A stretch of DNA of 18,128 nt from NCBI GenBank assembly GCA_002314885.1, contig DCHT01000016.1, positions 1-18,128 on the forward strand, in the 5' to 3' direction. The position numbers and the translations under genes were made by a program. Below, in pieces: positions 8,048 to 16,018 of the stretch (position 1 is its first letter; every line of letters begins with the position of its first letter). This DNA is from Bacteroidales bacterium UBA1745. Its GTDB lineage: Bacteria > Bacteroidota > Bacteroidia > Bacteroidales > UBA932. Below the pieces are notes generated by a model. That model saw only the letters and a list, made by a program, of their open reading frames with translations. It was not told the DNA's origin and did not search any database.

Positions 8048-8754
8048 CGGGCGAGCATTATGAATACGCAAGGACGTTTTCCTATGGTCGGCATCTGACG
8101 CTTCCACTCCTCGACCGTGAGGGTCTTGATGTAGGCGTCGGGCATAGTTATGTTGCAGGCTATGCAGATGCGTGTGCTGCCGCTGCATACTGCGACTATG
8201 TCGGCGAGCATAGAGTCGTTGCGATATGGAGTTTCAATGAAAATCTGGCTCTGACGATGCTGGGCGGAGATTTTCTCTATGGCTTTGAGACGGTTGCGGC
8301 GCTCGTCGGTCTTGGCCGGGAGATAGCCGCAGAAAGCGAAGGACTGACCGTTCATTCCGGAGGCCATAAGGGCCAGCATCAGGGATGAAGGACCCACTGC
8401 AGGTACGACCTGTATGCCTTTGCGATGGGCGAGGGCCACCAGCTGTGCACCTGGGTCTGCGACGGCAGGGAGGCCTGCCTCGGATATCAGGGCGACGTCG
8501 TTGTCATTCTCGAAGAGCTTGATGTAGCTCTCCACCTGTGCTTCCGTGGTGTGCTCGTTCAGCTCGAAGAATTCGAGTTCTCCGATATGGCCTTTGAGGC
8601 CCGCCTTGGAAAGATAGCGCCTGGCCGTACGTACTTCCTCCACCACGAAGGTGTGGAAGTGCTGCAGTGACTCCAGCACCGGTGCGGGTATGACTTCCGC
8701 AGGTTCGTTGTCACCGAGCGGTGACGGTATCAGATATAGTTTTCCTTTTCCCAT
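8044..8754 (-). CDS. RsmI-like SAM-dependent methyltransferase (tetrapyrrole methylase fold)
   Basis: The protein is 236 residues in the tetrapyrrole (corrin/porphyrin) methylase superfamily, the group that includes the 16S rRNA C1402 2'-O-methyltransferase RsmI. The N-terminus KLYLIPSPLGDNEP aligns with RsmI LYLVPTPIGNLxD but is diverged. SEAGLPAVADPG (91-102) and GPSS (121-124) match the RsmI SAM-binding motifs, and FIETPYRN (172-179) matches its later motif. The extended VVEEVRTARRYL in place of the RsmI CEDTR region suggests it is the second, RsmI-like paralogue found in Bacteroidetes rather than RsmI itself, so I withhold the gene symbol. Its target (rRNA or other) is inferred only. The ATG abuts the tamB stop with no spacer, and its TGA overlaps the mtaB ATG. 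It is cytoplasmic. Confidence 0.85.
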   Translation of the reverse strand: MGKGKLYLIPSPLGDNEPAEVIPAPVLESLQHFHTFVVEEVRTARRYLSKAGLKGHIGELEFFELNEHTTEAQVESYIKLFENDNDVALISEAGLPAVADPGAQLVALAHRKGIQVVPAVGPSSLMLALMASGMNGQSFAFCGYLPAKTDERRNRLKAIEKISAQHRQSQIFIETPYRNDSMLADIVAVCSGSTRICIACNITMPDAYIKTLTVEEWKRQMPTIGKRPCVFIMLAR

Positions 8755-11700
8755 TTATTCGATTTCTATTGTCTTCATACCCTCTTCCTGGAGCCTTTCC
8801 ATCTCCTCGGCGTCGAGTCTTTCCTTCTTTGCCTTGCCGGCGAACATATACTTGAACACCTCTCCGACCTTGTTGAACTCCTTCTGGTAGGCTATGCCGA
8901 GGCCGTTCCTCTGGGAGTTGTCGAGGTAGTTGGTGTACTGGTCTGCGGAGTGCGAGAAGAGGTTGAGGCGCAGTGAGCCCGAACGGTCGAGCTTCACCTC
9001 TATGTCTATGTCTCCGGCCACTTCGCTGTTGTTGTTGCCGTTCTTGTACTGCCTGTTTCCGATGTTTCCGTTGATGACCACACGGTTGTTGAACAGCTGC
9101 GTCGAAACTGCGACGTCGAATACGTCGTTGCCCCTATCGTTCTGCTGGTAGTTGAGGCCGAGGTCGACAGGGATGTTCAGTTTGTTCAATATGCTGTTCA
9201 CCTGGTTGGTCAGGATGTTCGTCGCATTGGAATAGATGGCGCTGGACGTGGTGTTGTTGTAGATGCCGCTCTGCTCGTCCTGGATGAAGCTGTTGGTGAC
9301 GAGGAGGGCGACTACCTGCTTCTGTACCTTGTCCTCGGTGCTGAGGGCGTTCTCAACCCTTGACTTCGTGGACGGATCCAGGTCAGGGATGTTGATGCTG
9401 AAGCTTACCTTAGGTTCCTTGAGCTTGCCGCCTACCTTCAGGCCGCATTCCACGTTCCTTCGGGAGTTGACGGAGGTGGTGTCGCCGATGAGGGCGGATA
9501 TGGAGGCCTTGGTCTTGTAGATCGCGTCTATGTCCAGATCGCTGTCCATAACGGCACCGTTGAACTTGATGGTACTGCCTTCGTTGATGGTAAAGTCCCT
9601 GGAAGCCAGGCTCATAAGGTTCAGGTGGAGGTTGCCCTGGTTGAGGACGTAGTCGCCCTTGAGGCTGAGTCCCTTGCCTGTCTTCACATCCACGAGTACG
9701 TCACCGTTGCCGGTGCCCGTGATCATATTGCCGTTGTCCTTGTTGATTTCGATGAATGCGTCCACCAGAGGGTTCACGCGCACGTCGATCCTCACTTCGA
9801 GGGTATTGCTCTTCTTGCTGCTTTCGCTCTTGCGGAGCTTGGCCATCATTTCCTCGTATGGATCGATTTCCACAACCACCTCAGGCTCCTTGAACTTCAG
9901 GAGGTCGGTGGTGCCGGCCTTGCTGGAGCTGGACATAGGCACGTGGAAGTCGCCTGCGTCCGTAGTGGCCATCTTCACATCGACTAGGACGTTGCCGAGC
10001 TGGCCGGTGATATCTACCGTACCCGTGCCGTAAAGCTGGCCGTAGTAGCCTGCATCGCGTTTCTCGAGCATATTGATGGCCTCTATGTTGTTGGCATCGA
10101 TATGTACGCCGAGGCTGATGTCCTTGAAATGGTCGTAGCTTATCTTTCCGCTCAGCACGCCGGTGCCCTTGCGGGTGTCTCTCATAGGGATGTCATCGAA
10201 ATAGACGCCGTAACTGTCAATATGGAAAGGACCGTCCACGTAGTATGGCACATTGGTGTAGTCCACCCTGAGCAGGGCATTGTTGAACCTGGTGGCCATA
10301 GAGGATATCTCCAGCTGGTCGAGAGGACCCTCCGCCCTGATGCGGCCGCTGATGCTGCCTCCTATTTCCGAGAATACGGAACTTATGAACGGCTGGGCGA
10401 AGCCTACTTCGAAGTCGCTGAGGTCGGCAATCGCCTCAAGACGTTTGGTGGAAGGGTAGAGGTTGGCATCCACGGAAATGGTCTGCTTCTCGTCCACCGT
10501 GTTGTTCATCTTTATGTCGAAGCGGTTGAAGATGCTGTTCCACTGGCTCCTGGCCACGATGCTGCCGAGTTTGGTGCCGGCAACGGAGGTGGAGTCGATG
10601 AGGAAGTCGGCGATGATGCCTTTCTTCTTCTCGTGGTCACTGGTGATGAGGGCCTCTCCGGTGAGGGCGCCCTGTATGTCGTATGCCTTCTTCGTGAAGG
10701 TGTTCGCGATTCCCAGGTCGAAGCGGTCGAGGGCTATCGTAAGGGTGTCGGTGGCCTCTTTTGTGATGCCTCCGTCGATGTGGATGGCCTGGTCTCCGTT
10801 TGTGAAGAGGGCATTCCTGACCTTGATGCTCTTGCCGAGCAGATTTATTTCAGCCGGCATTATGCTCCATTCGCTGGAATTGAAGCAGATGCCTGACGGC
10901 AGCACATTGATGTCGACTCCGAGATCATCGGCCTTGTTTCGGAACACGTTGCCTCGGGCCACGAACTCGCCTTTGTTGACGAGGTTGCCGTCGTTCTCAT
11001 AGCTGAGGGCCACGCCTATCTCGTTGTCGTTGGCATAGAGGTCTATCTTGTCGTTCTGGAGGAGGAGGGAACCGAGGCTGATCTCCTCGCAGCCCAGCTT
11101 GCCCTGGAGCACGTCTTCGAGGTTGTCGAAGGAGAGGTCTATATCCTTGAGATACTGTTCCTTGAGGGCTATCCTATGGGATTTGAGCTGGCCCTTGAGA
11201 TCTCCGTTCTCGGACAGGTTCATCGAGAACTGGGTGTTGTTGTCGATGTAGAGGCCCGGTTTGAGGAATGCTGTGATGGCAGTGGTGTTGCCCAACTTGA
11301 GGCTGAGGTCGTACTTGTCGCCGTTCCAGCTGCTCTTAGGGTTCTTGAAGAGGGCCGGTACTTCTCGCTTGACTGTGACGCTGAGCAGGTCGCCGATGAA
11401 GTCGGAAACCGGTTTGGAGCCGTTGTAGTTGGCTTCAGCGAACTTGGATGAGAGATTCATCCTGTAGTTGTTGTTCAGCGTGTTGGAAGATATGTTGATG
11501 TCTCCGATGTCGTGCTTCTCGTGGTCGCTTTCGAGCACCAGGTTGGCCACATTGATGTTTCCGAGCACCTGTCCTCCCGAAGTCTGGTTGAAGTTCGCGT
11601 TCATCCTGAAACTCAGGTTGGAGGATTCGCGCTTGTCGATGTTCATCGCGTGCAGGTCCGCGTGGCCCACGTTCGCATAGAACTGATAGATGGCGTTGCG

Positions 11701-13338
11701 GGTCTTAGGCGCAAGGGTGAATACGCCCTGGAAGAGGAAGTTGCAGGCCGGATCCTGGCTGATGATGCGGCCTTCGAACATCTTCTGGGACAATGTGCCC
11801 GTGGCGGCTATCTTGTGGTAGTCGTATCCTTTTATGTTCACCTTGTCCACCATCAGGGAGTCGATGCGCAGGGAAGTGCCGTTCTCCTTGTCTATGGTGG
11901 CGCAGATGCCGCTGTGTACCGAACACTCTCCGAGTATGTCCTTGCCCAGTATCTTGCCCAGGTCGAGGTCTTCCGTCACGAGTTCGCCGTCCACGACCAT
12001 AGGACTGTTCTTGTTCACTGCGTCAGTGAGGCGCATATCCGCGAGCACGTCACCTATGCCCGTACCCAGGTAAAGGGCCGTGGCGAGGTCGTTGAGGCCG
12101 CCTTTGACACGTCCGAAAATGGTCGCGTAGGTGGATGGAAGGGTGTAGCCGATCTTGAAGTTCTTGTTGCCAGTAGCCCCTCTGATGAGCTTCTCGATGC
12201 CGTTGACGGTGGTCTTGCAGTTGTCCAGGGTGAGGTCCAGCTCGAGCGAATCGATCTTCGGCAAGCCAGCCACTTCTCCGTTCAGGTCGATGGAGAAGCT
12301 TTCGTCCGCTGTCCTGAAGTTGAAGCCTCGGCACTGGAGATCGGTCACAGGGCCATAGACGTTGCCGTTCATTATGATGTCCAGGTCCATCTTTCCGAGG
12401 AAGGAAGCGAAATGCTTCAGCGTAGTCGTGTTGACGCGGGTTTCGCTGAAGTTGAAGTCCATTCCGACCTTGTGGATGTAGTCCCTGAAGTCCAGTTTGC
12501 TTGAGAAGCTCATAATGAAATGAGGTACGCTGACCTCAGACCACGGATCCTGGAGGTGTATGTCCTGGACCACGGCCTGGCCGTTGCCGACAGCGACTGC
12601 TGCGCTCACGTCGTTGATTATGTAGCCGCTGCCCCTTTCCTTGCCGTTGCAGGTCTCCACGGTACCGGTCATTATGCCCTTGCTGAACTTGATGTTGCTG
12701 GCCTCCGCATTTACGTCATATACATCCAGGTCAGCCCAGTTCATAGAGCCTTCCTTCGGTTTCGTAGGCTGCTTGTCCCTGACGATCTGCATACCGTAGC
12801 CGAAGTTCTTCACAACCACTTTGTCGATGACGAACAGGGTCTTGTCGCTCTTCTTCTTGTCCTTCTTGGACTGGATGTTGAACATCCTCTTGAGGTTGTT
12901 CGTGCGAGGCTCCTCGACCACGAGGTTGAAGCGTCCGTTGCGTACCAGAACCCTCTTGAGATGTATTCCTTCGCCCTTTCTCATCTGCATCAGGCCGTCG
13001 AGAGTGAAGGTCGCCACTATGTATTCGGCGCATACGAGGGTGTCCTTAGGCGTATATTCCTCGACGCCCATCTTCTCCATCGCCACCTCTGAAGGGTACT
13101 GCGGATTCTTATCTACAATAGCGAGGTCCTTTATGACGAGGGTATGGAACGGACGGAGGCTGATCTTGCCCACGCTGATGTCCGCGTCATAGTCTCCAAG
13201 GTACTTCTCGGTGACCTTGTCGAGTATGGCCGTCTGCACCTTCGGGGTCTGGACCAGGATCAATGCGGCAGCGGTCACAGCTATGAGTGCGACCAGTATT
13301 ATCCACAGTATGCGTCCGAACTTTTTGATAAGGCGAAT
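8755..13338 (-). CDS. tamB: TamB-family envelope biogenesis protein (DUF490), non-canonical start
   Basis: TamB proteins are large periplasm-spanning AsmA-like proteins anchored in the inner membrane that act in outer-membrane assembly or phospholipid transport. From an ATT at 13338 the product is 1527 residues: basic RLIKKFGR, then a hydrophobic helix at about 9-30 (ILWIILVALIAV...), then a long beta-rich body. A C-terminal TamB domain spans roughly 1150-1490, recognisable by GLSLKGDYVLNQGNLHL and by GGKLKEPKVSFSINIPDLDP. The tail is charged (AEEMERLQEEG). The frame is closed upstream by a TAA at 13350-13348, and there is no ATG, GTG or TTG between that stop and the helix. The first conventional codon is GTG at 13278, giving 1507 residues but cutting the helix in half. 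I therefore favour ATT at 13338, or a substituted ATG. No TamA-like barrel gene is in view. It is first gene of a five-gene operon. Confidence 0.92.
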   Translation of the reverse strand: MRLIKKFGRILWIILVALIAVTAAALILVQTPKVQTAILDKVTEKYLGDYDADISVGKISLRPFHTLVIKDLAIVDKNPQYPSEVAMEKMGVEEYTPKDTLVCAEYIVATFTLDGLMQMRKGEGIHLKRVLVRNGRFNLVVEEPRTNNLKRMFNIQSKKDKKKSDKTLFVIDKVVVKNFGYGMQIVRDKQPTKPKEGSMNWADLDVYDVNAEASNIKFSKGIMTGTVETCNGKERGSGYIINDVSAAVAVGNGQAVVQDIHLQDPWSEVSVPHFIMSFSSKLDFRDYIHKVGMDFNFSETRVNTTTLKHFASFLGKMDLDIIMNGNVYGPVTDLQCRGFNFRTADESFSIDLNGEVAGLPKIDSLELDLTLDNCKTTVNGIEKLIRGATGNKNFKIGYTLPSTYATIFGRVKGGLNDLATALYLGTGIGDVLADMRLTDAVNKNSPMVVDGELVTEDLDLGKILGKDILGECSVHSGICATIDKENGTSLRIDSLMVDKVNIKGYDYHKIAATGTLSQKMFEGRIISQDPACNFLFQGVFTLAPKTRNAIYQFYANVGHADLHAMNIDKRESSNLSFRMNANFNQTSGGQVLGNINVANLVLESDHEKHDIGDINISSNTLNNNYRMNLSSKFAEANYNGSKPVSDFIGDLLSVTVKREVPALFKNPKSSWNGDKYDLSLKLGNTTAITAFLKPGLYIDNNTQFSMNLSENGDLKGQLKSHRIALKEQYLKDIDLSFDNLEDVLQGKLGCEEISLGSLLLQNDKIDLYANDNEIGVALSYENDGNLVNKGEFVARGNVFRNKADDLGVDINVLPSGICFNSSEWSIMPAEINLLGKSIKVRNALFTNGDQAIHIDGGITKEATDTLTIALDRFDLGIANTFTKKAYDIQGALTGEALITSDHEKKKGIIADFLIDSTSVAGTKLGSIVARSQWNSIFNRFDIKMNNTVDEKQTISVDANLYPSTKRLEAIADLSDFEVGFAQPFISSVFSEIGGSISGRIRAEGPLDQLEISSMATRFNNALLRVDYTNVPYYVDGPFHIDSYGVYFDDIPMRDTRKGTGVLSGKISYDHFKDISLGVHIDANNIEAINMLEKRDAGYYGQLYGTGTVDITGQLGNVLVDVKMATTDAGDFHVPMSSSSKAGTTDLLKFKEPEVVVEIDPYEEMMAKLRKSESSKKSNTLEVRIDVRVNPLVDAFIEINKDNGNMITGTGNGDVLVDVKTGKGLSLKGDYVLNQGNLHLNLMSLASRDFTINEGSTIKFNGAVMDSDLDIDAIYKTKASISALIGDTTSVNSRRNVECGLKVGGKLKEPKVSFSINIPDLDPSTKSRVENALSTEDKVQKQVVALLVTNSFIQDEQSGIYNNTTSSAIYSNATNILTNQVNSILNKLNIPVDLGLNYQQNDRGNDVFDVAVSTQLFNNRVVINGNIGNRQYKNGNNNSEVAGDIDIEVKLDRSGSLRLNLFSHSADQYTNYLDNSQRNGLGIAYQKEFNKVGEVFKYMFAGKAKKERLDAEEMERLQEEGMKTIEIE

Positions 13339-13371
13339 TACGTCTAGTTAATCAATATTTATTAAAACTTT

Positions 13372-13403
13372 CAAAAATAATGATTTTACGTAGTAAATTG
13401 AAA
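13372..13403 (-). promoter_or_regulatory. Candidate promoter for the tamB operon
   Basis: On the minus strand TATTTTTG (13379-13372) matches TAnnTTTG. A TTTC at 13403-13400, one base off the TTTG -33 element, lies 20 bases upstream. Transcription would start near 13365, leaving a leader of about 27 AT-rich bases before the ATT at 13338. The -33 bases overlap those of the divergent tsaD promoter. Confidence 0.5.
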
Positions 13404-13429
13404 TTTTTAGGCCAAAATGCTTATTTTTG
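13398..13429 (+). promoter_or_regulatory. Candidate promoter for the tsaD operon
   Basis: TATTTTTG at 13422-13429 matches TAnnTTTG, and TTG at 13398-13400 provides a -33 element with 21 bases between. The predicted transcript begins near 13435. AGGA at 13441-13444 lies 10 bases ahead of the tsaD ATG and may act as a ribosome binding site. The region is back to back with the tamB promoter. Confidence 0.55.
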
Positions 13430-13454
13430 CGGCGCATATAAGGATATATAGACA

Positions 13455-14486
13455 ATGGCAGACATCATATTAGGCATAGAATCCTCCTGCGACGACACTT
13501 CTGCGGCCGTCATCAAGGACGGATATCTCCTTTCAAATGTCCTGGCGAGCCAGGATGTGCACAAGTGCTACGGAGGTGTGATTCCGGAGCTTGCGTCGCG
13601 TGCGCATCAGCAGAACATCGTCCCCGTGGTCAGCGAGGCGATAGTTCGCGCCGGCATCCAGGCATCGGATATCACCGCGATAGCCTTCACCAGGGGCCCC
13701 GGCCTTCTGGGCTCGCTGCTCGTGGGTACTTCCTTCGCAAAGGGACTTGCCATTTCCCTGAACGTGCCCCTCGTGGAGGTGAACCATCTGCAGGGCCACA
13801 TCCTCGCCAATTTCGTGAAGCAGTATGACAAGGACAACCGCTGTCCTTCCTTCCCATACATCTGCCTGCTCGTTTCGGGCGGCAATTCTCAGATCGTCAG
13901 AGTCAATGGCCCGCTCGATTTCGAAATACTCGGCCAGACCATCGACGACGCAGTCGGAGAGGCTTTCGACAAGTGCTCCAAGATGCTCGGGCTGGGCTAT
14001 CCGGGAGGACCTGTCATCGACCGTCTGGCAAAGCAGGGCAACCCTGATCGCTTCAAGTTCAACAAGCCTCATATTCCTGACCTCGATTACAGTTTCAGTG
14101 GCATCAAGACCTCGCTGCTGTACTTCGTCAGGGATGAAATGCAGAAGGATCCGGAGTTTATGGAAAAGAACAAGGAAGACATCTGCGCATCCTTCCAGAA
14201 GACCCTGATCGACATACTTATGGACAAGCTGATCAAGGCTACGAAACTCACTGGTATAAAGGAAGTTACGATTGGTGGTGGAGTCTCTGCGAACAGCGGT
14301 CTCCGCAGCCGTATCGAGGAGGAGGGACGCAAGAGGGGATGGAACACCTACCTGCCTGAATTCAAGTTCACGACCGACAATGCCGCTATGATCGCGATAG
14401 CCGGCTACTACCATTATCTCAATGGCGAAAGGACGGCCCTCGACGTGGCTCCGGTGTCCAGAATCGCCGACTTTCACAAGGAATAA
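13455..14486 (+). CDS. tsaD: tRNA N6-adenosine threonylcarbamoyltransferase (TsaD)
   Basis: TsaD transfers the threonylcarbamoyl group from threonylcarbamoyl-AMP to N6 of A37 in tRNAs reading ANN codons, working with TsaB and TsaE in the cytoplasm. At 343 residues it is of typical length. The N-terminus ILGIESSCDDTSAA (5-18) is the ASKHA-fold signature. The metal-binding pair is His111 and His115 in VNHLQGHILAN. SGGNSQ (141-146), GEAFDK (168-173), GGGVSANS (274-281) and TDNAAMIA with Asp308 all match conserved family sites. The ATG at 13455 gives MADIILGIESS, as expected, and sits about 20 bases after the predicted transcript start. The FAD oxidoreductase gene follows after 2 bases. TsaB and TsaE are not in the window. 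It pairs functionally with MtaB on the opposite arm. Identity is firm. Confidence 0.97.
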   Translation: MADIILGIESSCDDTSAAVIKDGYLLSNVLASQDVHKCYGGVIPELASRAHQQNIVPVVSEAIVRAGIQASDITAIAFTRGPGLLGSLLVGTSFAKGLAISLNVPLVEVNHLQGHILANFVKQYDKDNRCPSFPYICLLVSGGNSQIVRVNGPLDFEILGQTIDDAVGEAFDKCSKMLGLGYPGGPVIDRLAKQGNPDRFKFNKPHIPDLDYSFSGIKTSLLYFVRDEMQKDPEFMEKNKEDICASFQKTLIDILMDKLIKATKLTGIKEVTIGGGVSANSGLRSRIEEEGRKRGWNTYLPEFKFTTDNAAMIAIAGYYHYLNGERTALDVAPVSRIADFHKE

Positions 14487-14488
14487 GT

Positions 14489-16015
14489 ATGAAGGAAATC
14501 GAAATCGCCAAGAAGATAGGAAAGGAACTCACCGCGGAGGAAGTCATCCCTGTTGCCGCCAAGGCTCTGGGCTGCAAACCTGCGATGGTGGGCGAATGGC
14601 GCATTGTGCGTCGCAGCGTGGATGCCCGCCAGGACGTCCTCTACCGCTACCGCATTGCCTGCACCAGGCAGGGCGAGCCGTTCGAGGAGTATCATCTTGA
14701 AGAGTATCAGGATGTTACGAATGCTGAACCGGTTATAGTCGTGGGCTCCGGTCCGGCCGGTATGTTCGCTGCTCTGAAGCTTCTTATGCGCGGTTTCAAG
14801 CCGGTGATCCTCGAGAGGGGAAAGGACGTGCATCAGAGGAAATTCGATATGGCGACGCTCTCCAAGGAGGGCATTGTGAACCCTGACAGCAACTACTGCT
14901 TCGGTGAGGGCGGAGCCGGTACTTTTTCCGACGGAAAGCTCTTCACCCGCTCCTCCAAGAGGGGAGACATCAGGGAGGTTCTGCACCAGCTCGTGAAGTT
15001 CGGAGCAGACCCTGACATCCTGGTCAGCGCCCATCCTCACATAGGCTCCGACAAGCTGCCGGTGGTGGTCGAAAACATACGTAAATGCATACTTGAACAC
15101 GGTGGCGAATACCACTTCGACAGCCGTGTCACCGACATAGTCCGCAAGCCTGAAGGCGGATATGCAATCTATTGTGGTTCAATAGCATACGAGTCCGATA
15201 AGGTGATACTAGCGACCGGTCATTCCGCCCGCGACATCTATGAGATGTTCGTGGCGAAAGGCTGGGCTGTGGAGGCCAAGGGCTTCGCTCTCGGAGTGCG
15301 TGTCGAGCACCCTCAGTGGCTCATCAACAAGATACAGTATCACGGCAAATATCAGCCGTTTATGCCTACTGCCGAATACGCTTTCGTAACCCAGATCGAG
15401 GGCAGGGGAGTCTTCTCCTTCTGTATGTGTCCGGGCGGCATACTCGTGCCTTCCGCTACGGCTCCTGGCGAGCTGGTTCTCAACGGTATGTCCAACTCCG
15501 CGCGCAACTCCAAGTGGGCCAACGCGGGCATCGTGGTTTCCGTGGAGCCTGAAGACCTGCCTTCCTACGAGAAATTCGGACCTCTGGCTTCGCTGGAGTT
15601 CCAGAAGGACGTGGAGCGCCGTATGTTTGAATATACCGGAAGCCTCCAGGCCCCGGCCCAGAGGATGATGGACTTCTGCAGACGCATTCCTTCCTCCAAT
15701 CTGCCAGCCACTTCATATCACCCTGGTGCTGCCAATGCTCCGCTTCACGAACTGCTGCCGGAGAATGTGTCGCTGCGTCTGAAATATGCCTTCCCTTGGG
15801 TTGGCAACAAGCTGATGCACGGCTATTACACCAACGATGCGCTCCTGCTCGGCGTGGAGTCCAGAACCTCGTCTCCAGTGCGTCTGCCACGCGATCCTGA
15901 GACTCTGGAGCACGTGAGTCTTCCTGGCCTCTATCCTTGTGGAGAGGGTGCCGGCTATGCTGGCGGAATCGTTTCCTCCGCCCTCGACGGCATCAATTGC
16001 GCTGCGAAAATCTAG
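14489..16015 (+). CDS. FAD-dependent oxidoreductase of the COG2509 type
   Basis: The protein is 508 residues, cytoplasmic, and belongs to the uncharacterised FAD-dependent dehydrogenases of COG2509. An N-terminal domain of about 80 residues without nucleotide motif precedes the Rossmann segment VIVVGSGPAGMFAALKL, with GSGPAG at 86-91 and the acidic ribose-binding residue Glu109 in ILERG. FGEGGAGTFSDGK (138-150) is the hallmark of this group, as is AHPHIGSDKL (181-190). The C-terminal GEGAGYAGGIVSSALDG (485-501) closes the FAD site. Substrate and electron partner are unknown in the family. The ATG at 14489 lies 2 bases after the tsaD stop, so translation is probably coupled. The PagL-like gene starts 3 bases after its TAG. 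The family call is secure, the reaction is not. Confidence 0.9.
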   Translation: MKEIEIAKKIGKELTAEEVIPVAAKALGCKPAMVGEWRIVRRSVDARQDVLYRYRIACTRQGEPFEEYHLEEYQDVTNAEPVIVVGSGPAGMFAALKLLMRGFKPVILERGKDVHQRKFDMATLSKEGIVNPDSNYCFGEGGAGTFSDGKLFTRSSKRGDIREVLHQLVKFGADPDILVSAHPHIGSDKLPVVVENIRKCILEHGGEYHFDSRVTDIVRKPEGGYAIYCGSIAYESDKVILATGHSARDIYEMFVAKGWAVEAKGFALGVRVEHPQWLINKIQYHGKYQPFMPTAEYAFVTQIEGRGVFSFCMCPGGILVPSATAPGELVLNGMSNSARNSKWANAGIVVSVEPEDLPSYEKFGPLASLEFQKDVERRMFEYTGSLQAPAQRMMDFCRRIPSSNLPATSYHPGAANAPLHELLPENVSLRLKYAFPWVGNKLMHGYYTNDALLLGVESRTSSPVRLPRDPETLEHVSLPGLYPCGEGAGYAGGIVSSALDGINCAAKI

Positions 16016-16018
16016 TCT

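Noticed and set aside
8048..8188. Longer mtaB start at 8188 adding 47 residues
   Set aside because: The extension lies in the methyltransferase gene, is unlike MtaB N-termini, and the 8047 ATG gives the exact family start with an ATGA overlap.
11512..12504. 330-residue plus-strand open frame inside tamB, and a 264-residue one at 10102-10896
   Set aside because: Both are antisense to a well-supported TamB frame, have Val/His/Ala-rich composition typical of shadow frames in GC-rich genes, and show no recognisable motif.
13533..14477. 314-residue minus-strand open frame covering most of tsaD
   Set aside because: Antisense to a clear TsaD with all catalytic motifs; no family resemblance and no promoter or operon context.
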